From the NCBI GenBank assembly GCA_046351215.1, contig JAXLYX010000010.1, forward strand, positions 124,001 through 188,000: a stretch of DNA of 64,000 nucleotides, written 5' to 3'. The notes beneath the pieces are model-generated. The model worked only from the letters and a program-made list of their open reading frames with translations. It was not told where the DNA came from and did not search any database. The DNA comes from JAXLYX01 sp046351215 (lineage in GTDB: Bacteria; Myxococcota_A; Polyangia; Polyangiales; Houyiibacteriaceae). Shown in pieces: positions 17,107-25,700 of the stretch; position 1 is the stretch's first letter, and each line of letters begins with the position of its first letter. The translations under genes were made by a program, and so were the position numbers.

Positions 17107-18018
17107 ATGGCAGTGTCGAATCGGCACATCCTCGAGCAGGGGCCGGTGATCGCCGGCCTCGCGATGACGGCGGTCACGGCGGTGGCGCAGAAGGTCTCGG
17201 GCAAGAAGCCTGCCCCCCTCGCGACCCCCACCCCCGCCATCACCGAGGTCGCCCCCCCGCGGTCGCACGACCTCGTGCGCGACTTCGTCCGCGGCTGCGG
17301 CGGCGACCCGGCCTGGTACCGGGGCAACGTCCCGGCGCACTTCTTCCCGCAGTGGGCGTTCCCCGTGGCGGGCAAGACGCTCGCCGGAATCCCCTACCCC
17401 ATCGAAGCCGTGATGAACGGCGGCTGCCGCCTCGAGATCAACGGCCCGATCCCCGAGGGGAAGAAGCTGAAGACGCAGGCCCAGCTCGTCGAGATCGACG
17501 ACAACGGGCGTCGCGCCGTGTTGAAGCAGCGCATCGTCACGGGCACGGAGGAGGATCCGGCCGCGCTCTGCATCTACCTCTTCCCGATCATCCCGCTCCG
17601 CGGCGGGAGCAAGGGCGGAGACAAGGCGGAGAAGAAGGAGCCGCTCTTCGTCCCGTCGAACGCGAAGGAGCTCTGCCGCTGGGACATCGGCCGCGACGCC
17701 GGTCTCGACTTCGCGAAGCTCACCGGCGATTTCAACCCGATCCACTGGGTCCCGCCCTACGCGAAGGCCTTCGGCTTCGGAGGCGTGATCCTCCACGGCT
17801 TCGCCACGATGGCGCGCGCCATCGAGGGCATGAACCGGCACCTCTTCAAGGGCGACCCGACGAAGCTCCGCGTCTTCGACTGCCAGTTCACGAAGCCGCT
17901 CCGCATCCCCGCGAACGTCGGCCTGTACGTGACGGAGGACAACAAGGTCTTCGTCGCGGATCGCGCCGGCGAGGGCGGCTCGGTCTACCTGCGCGGCTCG
18001 TTCGAGGTCACCGACTGA
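17107..18018 (+). CDS. MaoC-type 3-hydroxyacyl dehydratase (HtdX-like)
   Basis: 303 residues, a double hot-dog protein. The C-terminal hot dog has the hydratase-2 motif LTGDFNPIHWVPPYAKAFGFGG with catalytic Asp and His; the N-terminal copy (residues about 70-160) lacks it. It would dehydrate (R)-3-hydroxyacyl thioesters. The next gene is a high-molecular-weight FabG. The same pairing occurs in mycobacteria (htdX with fabG4), where the pair is thought to serve a non-FAS-II fatty-acid route. ACGGAG precedes the ATG. Substrate chain length is unknown. Confidence 0.85.
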   Translation: MAVSNRHILEQGPVIAGLAMTAVTAVAQKVSGKKPAPLATPTPAITEVAPPRSHDLVRDFVRGCGGDPAWYRGNVPAHFFPQWAFPVAGKTLAGIPYPIEAVMNGGCRLEINGPIPEGKKLKTQAQLVEIDDNGRRAVLKQRIVTGTEEDPAALCIYLFPIIPLRGGSKGGDKAEKKEPLFVPSNAKELCRWDIGRDAGLDFAKLTGDFNPIHWVPPYAKAFGFGGVILHGFATMARAIEGMNRHLFKGDPTKLRVFDCQFTKPLRIPANVGLYVTEDNKVFVADRAGEGGSVYLRGSFEVTD

Positions 18019-18072
18019 CCCGCGGCGCGCATACGAAGAAGAGAAGAGACTTCCAAGGAATCGGAGAGAGAC

Positions 18073-19434
18073 ATGAGTGATTTCCTGCTCGAGCTGAGCC
18101 AGAACCGCATCGCCCGCCAGCTCATCCAGAACCTGGGCCTCCCCCTGCCCATGCCGATCCAGCTTCGTCGCGCCGACGGCCCGATGAAGGCCCAGCCGCT
18201 CGCCGGCCGCACCGTCGCCCTCGGCAAGGGCGCGAACGCCGCGATGGCCGACGTGCTCAAGAAGGCGCTCGAGGAGATGGGCGCGAAGGTCACCGAGGCC
18301 GCCTCCCCGTCCGAGGGCGAGAAGGTGGACGGCCTGGTCTTCGACGGCACCGGCCTCGCGTCGCCCGCCGATCTCGCGGGCCTCTACGCGTTCTTCAGCC
18401 CGTGGATCAAGGCCGTCGGCAAGCACGGTCGCATCGTCGTCATCGGTCGTCCCTCGGACACCGTGAAGGGCTCGGATCGCGCGGCCGCCCAGTCGGCGCT
18501 CGAGGGCTTCGGCCGCTCGGTCGCGAAGGAGCTCTCGCACGTCGCCGGCACCGGCAACGTCCTCTTCGTCGAAGAGGGCGCCGAGGCCCGCGCCGCGGGT
18601 CCGCTCCGCTTCTTCCTCTCGGACCACTCGGCCTACGTGAACGGACAGCCGCTCGTCGTCCGCAACCGTGCCGTCACGCAGATCGCGCCCAAGTGGACCC
18701 GGCCGCTCGAGGGCAAGGTCGCGCTCGTGACCGGCGCCGCCCGCGGCATCGGCGAGCAGATCGCCCGCCTCATGGCCGGTGAGGGCGCCCACGTGGTGAT
18801 CCTCGACCGTCCCGGCGAGGACGAGCTCGTGAACAAGCTCGCGAGCGAGATCGGCGGCAGCGCCCTCCTCGCGGACATCACGAGCGCGGACGCGCCCGAG
18901 CAGATCGCCAAGGCGCTGAAGGACAAGCACGGCGGCGTCGACATCGTGATCCACAACGCGGGCATCACGCGCGACAAGACCCTCAAGAACATGTCGAAGG
19001 AGTTCTGGGACCTCGCGGTCGACATCAACCTCGGCGCGATCGTCCGGATCAACAAGCGCCTTCTCGAGGGTGTCCTCCGCAACGACGGCCGCATCGTCGT
19101 GCTCTCGTCGGTGTCGGGCATCGCGGGCAACCGCGGCCAGACGAACTACTCGGCGGCGAAGTCGGGACTCATCGGCTACGTCGAGGAGCTCTCGTCGGAG
19201 CTCGGCAAGTTCGGCATCACGGTCAACGCGATCGCTCCGGGCTTCATCGAGACGCGCCTCACGGACGCGATGCCCTTCGCGAACCGCGAGGTCGCGCGCC
19301 GCATGAACAGCCTCGGCCAGGGCGGTCAGCCGGTGGACGTGGCGCAGGCGATCACGTTCCTGTCGACGCCGGGAGCGATGGGCGTCACCGGGAACGTTCT
19401 CCGCGTCTGCGGCGGCATGCTCATCGGCGCTTGA
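18073..19434 (+). CDS. High-molecular-weight 3-oxoacyl-ACP/CoA reductase (FabG4-like)
   Basis: 453 residues. The first 210 form a flavodoxin-like N-terminal domain; the rest is a complete short-chain dehydrogenase. TGAARGIGEQIA binds the nucleotide, NAG is in VIHNAGITRDKTL, and the catalytic Ser-Tyr-Lys appears in VLSSVSGIAGNRGQ and TNYSAAKSGLIGY. This matches mycobacterial FabG4, which reduces 3-oxoacyl-CoA using NADH. It follows the MaoC gene by 54 bp in an operon, giving two consecutive steps of fatty-acid elongation or reversal. AGAGAGA is upstream of the ATG. Confidence 0.9.
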   Translation: MSDFLLELSQNRIARQLIQNLGLPLPMPIQLRRADGPMKAQPLAGRTVALGKGANAAMADVLKKALEEMGAKVTEAASPSEGEKVDGLVFDGTGLASPADLAGLYAFFSPWIKAVGKHGRIVVIGRPSDTVKGSDRAAAQSALEGFGRSVAKELSHVAGTGNVLFVEEGAEARAAGPLRFFLSDHSAYVNGQPLVVRNRAVTQIAPKWTRPLEGKVALVTGAARGIGEQIARLMAGEGAHVVILDRPGEDELVNKLASEIGGSALLADITSADAPEQIAKALKDKHGGVDIVIHNAGITRDKTLKNMSKEFWDLAVDINLGAIVRINKRLLEGVLRNDGRIVVLSSVSGIAGNRGQTNYSAAKSGLIGYVEELSSELGKFGITVNAIAPGFIETRLTDAMPFANREVARRMNSLGQGGQPVDVAQAITFLSTPGAMGVTGNVLRVCGGMLIGA

Positions 19435-19808
19435 AGAAGGCGCGATCCGGGGCGGCTGGGCGGCTTACGTCCTCGGAATCGACCTCGCCGTACGGGAGTA
19501 CGGCTTCGGCCGATTCCTGCGGGCGCGCTCGCCCATCCACCCCGTCTCACGCCTTCTTCACGGGGGCGTGATCTCGGGGGAAGAGTGGGAGAGGCGGCCG
19601 GCTTCGCCGGGGCCTCATCGAAGTGTTCGGGGCGCGGCCGGCTTCGCCGGGGCGCCCCGTGCCGTTCTCCGATGGGGTTCGGGGCGCGGCCGGCTTCGCC
19701 GGGGCGCTGCTCGGGCTTTTCGGGAGTCGGCGGGGTGGCCTACGCTTCGGGGGATTGGGGCGGCGTCGGGGGCCGGAGCTCGAGAGCGACGGCGACGGTG
19801 GGGGAGAC
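19435..19808. other. Non-coding gap holding three REP-like repeats
   Basis: 374 bp between the FabG4-like gene and a small hypothetical. The only structure I see is the triplicated 20-bp unit at 19594, 19634 and 19686. Open frames crossing it translate the repeat as Ala/Gly/Pro-rich low-complexity sequence and are not credible genes. Confidence 0.6.
19594..19705. repeat. Three REP-like units with GGC-TTC-GCC hairpin core
   Basis: The 20-bp unit GCGGCCGGCTTCGCCGGGGC occurs exactly at 19594-19613, 19634-19653 and 19686-19705. Copies 2 and 3 share extra flank on both sides (about 31 bp in all). Each contains CCGGC-TTC-GCCGG, a small stable hairpin. Starts are 40 and 52 bp apart, too irregular for CRISPR. 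It resembles dispersed REP/palindromic elements at gene ends. Confidence 0.75.
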
Positions 19809-20312
19809 ATGGGCGCGGAGACACGGCCGACCGTCTCGTTCTCGGATGCGGATGCCGCGTTCGGTCAGCTCGATCGGGTGTTCCTGATCGTGTGGAAGGT
19901 CCGGACGTTGGCCGCGACCGTCGACAGGATGCGCGAGGCCGTGTTGCGGAAGGCGCGGGCGGCGCATGGCAAGGTGGGCATCCTGATCGTCGTCGCTCCG
20001 GATGCGCCGATGCCGGATGCCGCGGCGCGCGAGGGCATCGCGAAGCTCTTCACCGAGCTCGGGGACGACCTCGCCGGCTCGGCGTTGGTCTACGAAGGAG
20101 AGGGCTTCCGAGCGGCAGCCGTGCGCGGCGTCGTCACGGGCATCGCGCTCCTCGTCCGGCGCCCGTTCCCGCATCGGATCTTCGAGTCGGCGTCGTCGGG
20201 CGCCGCGTGGCTCGTGGGCGAGCTCGCGAAGGCGGGCATCACGACGACGGCAGACGAGCTCGTGCGCGGCGTCGAGCGGGTGCGGAACGCGGAGCCGACG
20301 GACCTGCTCTGA
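19809..20312 (+). CDS. STAS-like hypothetical protein
   Basis: 167 residues from the ATG at 19809, preceded by GGGGGAG; the frame extends upstream only through the repeat. It has an alternating alpha/beta layout (FGQLDRVFLIVWKVRTLA, KVGILIVVAPDAPMPD, DDLAGSALVYEGEGFRAAA) resembling the small STAS-type proteins seen in myxobacteria. No active-site residues are evident. Its last 74 bp overlap the 3' end of the convergent tetR gene. Function unknown. Confidence 0.65.
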   Translation: MGAETRPTVSFSDADAAFGQLDRVFLIVWKVRTLAATVDRMREAVLRKARAAHGKVGILIVVAPDAPMPDAAAREGIAKLFTELGDDLAGSALVYEGEGFRAAAVRGVVTGIALLVRRPFPHRIFESASSGAAWLVGELAKAGITTTADELVRGVERVRNAEPTDLL

Positions 20313-20886
20313 GAGTGGCCAAGAGGGCATCGGCCGCGACGCGGAGGCGCTTGGCGCGTTCGCGGACTGGCTCGATGGTGTCGAGGATCGAGTGGCCCAC
20401 GCCGAGGGCGAGGATGCCCGCGGTGACGGTGCGGAGCTCCGCGCGCGAGGCGTGTGGATGGGCGCTCGCGATGCGCTCCTCGAGCCGTTCCGTCGCGTCG
20501 CGGTAGAAGGTTCGGAGGAACTCGAGGACGCGCGGGTCGGACGTGGCGGTCGCGTAGAGCGCGTCGAAGACGCGGTCCATGGTGGGAGCGCCCGACGTGA
20601 AGGGGACGAAGATCGCGTCGAGGACCTTCGCGAGGGTCTCGTCGGGGGATTCGCCCGCGTCGTCGTAGAGATAGCGCTCGGCGTAGCGCGACCGGAGGCG
20701 CGCGAGCAGGGCGTCGACGAGCTCGTCGCGGCCGCCGAAGTAGTGCCGGATGATCGTGCGGTGCACGCCCGCGCGCTCGGCCACGCGCTCGAGGGTGGCG
20801 CCCGCGTAGCCGTGCTCGACGAGGCATTCCTCGAAGGCGTCGAGGCATTGCGCGCGTCGCTCCGTCGCCAGGCTCTTCCGACCCAT
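20239..20886 (-). CDS. TetR-family transcriptional regulator
   Basis: 215 residues. The N-terminal TetR helix-turn-helix is clear (ATLERVAERAGVHRTIIRHYFGGRDELVDALL, residues about 28-60). The ligand-binding domain follows, and the last 25 residues are a basic Ala/Arg tail that overlaps the convergent hypothetical gene. It is divergent from the carboxylesterase gene with a 50-bp gap containing GAATCTA half-sites, so it probably represses both itself and the esterase. The inducer is unknown, perhaps an ester or its product. Confidence 0.88.
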   Translation of the reverse strand: MGRKSLATERRAQCLDAFEECLVEHGYAGATLERVAERAGVHRTIIRHYFGGRDELVDALLARLRSRYAERYLYDDAGESPDETLAKVLDAIFVPFTSGAPTMDRVFDALYATATSDPRVLEFLRTFYRDATERLEERIASAHPHASRAELRTVTAGILALGVGHSILDTIEPVRERAKRLRVAADALLATLRAGPSAPRSAPARRRARARLPSS

Positions 20887-20891
20887 GGGGG

Positions 20892-20947
20892 GAATCTACG
20901 TGGACAGAGGCCGGAGGGCCAGGTAGATTCTCCTTCATGAGAATCTA
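20892..20947. promoter_or_regulatory. TetR operator region with GAATCTA half-sites
   Basis: TAGATTCTC (20924-20932) and GAGAATCTA (20939-20947) form a perfect 9-bp inverted repeat around a 6-bp centre that includes the first two bases of the esterase ATG (20937-20939). A third half-site GAATCTA lies at 20892-20898, 6 bp upstream of the tetR start codon. Repressor bound here would block both divergent genes, one at its start codon. The match to the adjacent TetR is inferred from position. Confidence 0.7.
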
Positions 20948-22523
20948 TTCATCCGTCCTCCTCGTCGGCCTCGTCGCCACGGCCCTCGTCGCCGGCTGCG
21001 ACGACGCCGCGGCCCCCGTCGCGACGACCACCGGTGGACGCTACGAGGGGACGTCGCAGGACGGAGTCCTGGCCTTCCTCGGCATCCGCTACGCGCAGGC
21101 GCCGGTCGGCGAGCTGCGCTGGAAGCCTCCCGTCCCCGTGACGCTCGCCGAGGGGCTCATGCAGGCGAAGGCCTTCGCCGCCCAACCGCCGCAGCTCCCG
21201 GACGTCGAGGAGGGCGCGAGCACGCTGCCACAGGACGAGGACTGCCTCTACGCGAACGTCTGGACGCCGAGCATGCACGGAAAGCGGCCCGTGCTCGTCT
21301 TCCTCCACGGCGGAGGTTGGGTGAACGGGGGCACCGCCGATCCCTGGTACTACGGCGCGCACCTCGCCGATCGCGGCGACATGGTGGTCGTGACCTTGGA
21401 CTACCGCCTCGGTCCCCTCGGCTTCCTCGATCTCTCGGCGGTCGGGGGCGCGGACTACGCCTCGAGCGGCAACCTCGGCGTGCTCGACATGATCGCCGCG
21501 CTCCGTTGGGTGCAGGAGAACGTCGCCGCGTTCGGCGGCGATCCGGACGACGTCACTCTGATGGGTCAGTCGGCCGGCTCGATGAGCGTGGCCCTCCTGA
21601 TGGCGTTGCCGGAGGCGCGCGGCCTCTTCCATCGGGCGATCGCGGAGAGCGGGGCCCTCAACCTGATCCACACGCAGGCCACCGCGCGGGCGACGACGCA
21701 GCAGTTCATGCAGTACGCCGGCGTGACCGACCTCGCGGGCCTCCGTGCGCTGACGGTCGACCAGATCATGGCGGCCGAGGCGCAGCTCGAGGCGAGCACG
21801 TCGTTCTCCGATCTCCTCTTCGGCCCGGTCCTCGACGGAACCCTGGTGAAGGAGCCTCCCCTCCAGGCGATCGCGCGCGGCGACGCGGCCGACATCCCCC
21901 TGCTCACCGGCACGACGCTGGACGAGACGAAATACTGGTACTTCTACTTCGACTGGCTGAAGGACGTAGGGCCGCGCGCCGCCCTCCCCTTCCTGCCCTT
22001 CATCACCTCGCTCTTCACGCCCGCGGAGCAGGAGACGCTGATCGCGGGCTACGAGGCGCGGTACCCGAGCGCGACGCCCGGCGACATCACGATGAAGCTC
22101 GCGACCGACGCGCTCTTCCGACAGGGGCAGATCCGCTTCGCGGAGGCCCAGGCCGCGCACCAGCCGAACACGTACATGTACCTCTTCGCCTGGCAGACGC
22201 CGATCCTCGACGGGCTCTACGGCGCGCCCCATGCCGTCGAGCTGCCCTTCCTCTTCCGCACGTTCGGCCAGCCGAGCGTCGACGATTTCGTCGGCACGAC
22301 GCCGCCGCTCGCGCTCTCGGACGCGATGGAAGAGGCCTGGTTCTCCTTCATCCGCACGAGCGTGCCGAGCTCCGCGCACCTGCCGACGTGGCCGGCCTAC
22401 GACGCGACGAGCCGCTCCACCATGATCTTCGACACGACGAGCGCGGTGGAGGCGGATCCCTACGGAGCCGAACGGCAGGCCTGGTCGGCCTTCCCCTTCG
22501 ACTCGGTGGTGCCTTCGCTCTGA
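20937..22523 (+). CDS. Type B carboxylesterase, lipoprotein
   Basis: 528 residues. A signal peptide ends in LVAGC, so the protein is a lipid-anchored envelope enzyme. The alpha/beta-hydrolase features are complete: oxyanion-loop FLHGGGWVNGG, nucleophile elbow LMGQSAGSMSVAL (Gln replaces the usual Glu before Ser), acid in TGTTLDETKYW and His in GAPHAVELPF. The EDCLYANVWTP signature of type B esterases is also present. It hydrolyses carboxylic esters; the natural substrate is unknown. Expression is probably controlled by the divergent TetR. Confidence 0.9.
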   Translation: MRIYSSVLLVGLVATALVAGCDDAAAPVATTTGGRYEGTSQDGVLAFLGIRYAQAPVGELRWKPPVPVTLAEGLMQAKAFAAQPPQLPDVEEGASTLPQDEDCLYANVWTPSMHGKRPVLVFLHGGGWVNGGTADPWYYGAHLADRGDMVVVTLDYRLGPLGFLDLSAVGGADYASSGNLGVLDMIAALRWVQENVAAFGGDPDDVTLMGQSAGSMSVALLMALPEARGLFHRAIAESGALNLIHTQATARATTQQFMQYAGVTDLAGLRALTVDQIMAAEAQLEASTSFSDLLFGPVLDGTLVKEPPLQAIARGDAADIPLLTGTTLDETKYWYFYFDWLKDVGPRAALPFLPFITSLFTPAEQETLIAGYEARYPSATPGDITMKLATDALFRQGQIRFAEAQAAHQPNTYMYLFAWQTPILDGLYGAPHAVELPFLFRTFGQPSVDDFVGTTPPLALSDAMEEAWFSFIRTSVPSSAHLPTWPAYDATSRSTMIFDTTSAVEADPYGAERQAWSAFPFDSVVPSL

Positions 22524-22760
22524 GCGGGGCTCGGCGCTCGAGCTCCCGCGCGAATCGGGGCGACGGACCGGGATCCGCTTGTCGCGAGGCGGGCCGGAGT
22601 CGGGAAGATCGCACTCGGGTCGGTCTCGCTGGACCGATGTAGGCATCGATTCCGCCCTTGAGGCGATCCCGAGCGGGGCGCATTCTCGTCCTCGGAAGGT
22701 TCGGGAGAAGGTGGGTCGGTCCTCGCGAGAGGAACCGGGGCCCGCCCGCGGGGGTGGTGC

Positions 22761-25700
22761 ATGCGTCGTTGGGCCGTCGCGTTGGGCATGGTCGGTGTCG
22801 CGACTCTCGGAGTCGCCGCGCTCGGCTCGGAGGAAGTCGATCCACGGTCGGCAGCGCATTCTCGACGGACCTCGGAGATTCGGGCCGTGCGCTCGGAGCC
22901 CGGCGACTCGGAGCGCGGGCCGGCGGTCCGCGCCGAAGATCTCGACCGGCGGGCCCGCGAGGGCCTGCGCGCGGCCTACCTCGAGGCTCGTCAGGCGGAC
23001 GCGCGAGACGATGTCCGCTTCCATGCGGAGGAGACGACGACGGGGCTCGCGAGCAGGAATCCCGAGGGCGGATTCCACACCGCGTACGACCGCGAAGGCG
23101 TCGACGTCGAGCACGAAGGCACGGGGCGGACACTGTCGATGCGGACCCGTCGGCTCGGCTGCTCCGGGACGATGTCGGACACGACTCCCGGCCTCCCCAC
23201 GCGGGGTGACGATGCGCGGCGCGTCGAGTGGTCGCACGCGGGCCCCGTCGTGGCGCGCGAATGGTACCTGAACGGGCCCCTCGGCCTCGAGCAGGGCTAC
23301 ACCGTGGACTCGGCCCGATGCGGAGACGAGCCGCTGGTCTTCGAGGTCGAGCTCGACGGACTCGCGGCGTCGGAACGGAACGGCCGTGTCGTGCTCGCGG
23401 ACGAGAGCGGTCGGGAGATCTTCACGTACGGCGAGCTCTTCGCGAAGGACGCGACGGGCGCGCTGCTCGACTCCCGGCTCGCCCTCGTCGACCGTCACGT
23501 GCGCATCGAGGTGGACGCGCGCGCGGCCCGCTTCCCCGTGGTCGTGGATCCGCTCGTCGCGACGGCCGAGACCGAGCTCCATCCGGACAGCAGTGGCGAC
23601 GGCGAAACCAACGACGCGTTCGGGACCTCGGTCGCGTACGACGGCACGTGGGCGGCCGTCGGCGCGCCCGGACATCTCGCGGGCTATGGCGCGGTCTACG
23701 TCTTCGAACGCACCGCCGCGAGCACGTGGGTCCGCCGGCAGGAGATCCCGAACCCCGACGCGGCGAACAACACGGGGACCGGCGGATTCGGAACCTCCGT
23801 CGCCCTCCTCGGGAACCGTCTCGGCGTCGGCAATCCGGAGACCGACATCGGAGCGGGCGGCGACGGATACGGAAGCGTCTACGTCTACGAGCGCCCCGAC
23901 GGATCGACGCCGTTCACGATGAAGTCCGCCCTCGCGCGAGGCGGAGGCGGCACGCAGTCGACCGGCGAACGGTTCGGCACCTCCGTCGCGCTCGCACCGG
24001 ATGGAGTCCGGGGCGACATCTTCGTCGCCGGCGCTCCCGGCGAGGGGGGCGACAAGGGAGCGGTCTACCACTACCGACGTGCGCTCGCGGCCTCGGGCAC
24101 GTGGTCGCTCCAGGAGCGCATCACGAAGGCCACGCCGACGGTCGGGGACGAATTCGGAGCCTCCGTGGCGGTCAACGACAAGCGCCTGCTGGTCGGTGCG
24201 CCCGGCGCGGCCAATGGAGGACGCGTCTACCGCTTCGATGGAAGCGCCGTCAACGCAAGCTTCACGTCCAGCGCGGAGACGGCGGTCGCGGGCTCGGATA
24301 CGACGGGCGCCGATCGCTTCGGCGCAGCCATCGACCTCGACGGGAGCGACTTCATCGTGGGTGCGCCGAACCGCACGGTGGGGACGAACACCCAGCAAGG
24401 GCAGGCCTACTTCTTCAGCATCGCAGCCGCGACGAACAACATCTCGCAACAGGGCAACCCGATCGTCCTCTCCGGAGGCGCCGCCGGCGATCATTTCGGC
24501 AGCGCGGTGGCCGTCTCGACGACGGTGGGATCCCTGGTCGCCATCGGAGCCCCTGATTGGGGTGGCGGCGGCACGACCCAGCGCGGCGGCGTTTTCGGCT
24601 TCGTGAAGGTGGTGAACACCTGGAACCTCATCTCGTCGGATCTGAACCCTCCGCCCGTGGCAGGTCAGCGCGTGGGCGCGTCCCTCGCCAACTCCGGCGC
24701 GAGCATGCTCGTCGGCGTGCCCGCCGCCGCCTATCAGGGCCGGCCCAACGTGGGCAAGGTGCTCGCCTACCAGGGGACGAACCCGGACGGCACGATCGAT
24801 CCCGGGCGCAGCGATGCACAGGACTCCTTCGGGCGCTCGATCGCCGCATCGGGCGACCTCGTCGTCATCGGAGCCCCGTACGACGACTCGGCCGGAGTGG
24901 GCGATGGCGGCGCCGCGTACGTCTTCCTTCGCAATGCGGCGATGGGGACCTGGAGCCTCGAGCAGAAGATCGTGCCGCCCTCGGGCATGGGCTCGCTCTG
25001 GTTCGGGTACGCGGTCGCAATCGACGGCGACCGACTCGCCGTCGGCGCGCCGAACTACAACGGAGCGTTCACCAGCCAGGGCGTCGCATTCGTCTACTCC
25101 CGCGTCGTCGCGACCGGCGGCGGTGCGACATGGAACCTCGAGCAGACGATCAACGACCCCGCACCGGGCAGCGCCTTCACGTTCGGCTCGGCCGTCGGCC
25201 TGAGCGGAGCGCACCTCGTCGTCACCGCACCGGGGGCGGACGCCCCGGGACCCATCGAATCGGCGGGCAAGGTCGTCTTCTTCGAACGCACGGGCGCGGG
25301 CGCGAATCCGTGGACGCAAGCGACGGGAGGCGGCTTCACCTCGACTCCGACCGCCAACGACGGGACCGGTTTCTGCGCCGCAATCCAGGGCAACTGGGCC
25401 TTCGTGGGCTCGCCGACCGGCGATCAGCCCGCAGGGGGCATCGATGCCGGCTTCGTCTCGGTCTATCGGTGGAACGGGAGCCAGTGGGCGTCGATCGCCA
25501 GCGTCGCGGCGAGCCCCTATGCGGCGCAGGAGCGCTTCGGACAATCGATCGCGATCGACTCCACGACCGTCGTCGTCGGAATCCCGGGTCGGAGCACGGG
25601 CCAAGGCGCCATCGCCATCTACAGCGAGGTGACGGGCAACTGGATGCTCCGCACGACCCTCGTCTCCGGCGTGAACGGCGAGCGCTTCGGCTCCGGCGTG

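Noticed and set aside
19594..19705. CRISPR array
   Set aside because: Only three units of 20 bp with unequal 20- and 32-bp intervals, no cas genes, and a GC-rich hairpin core typical of REP elements.
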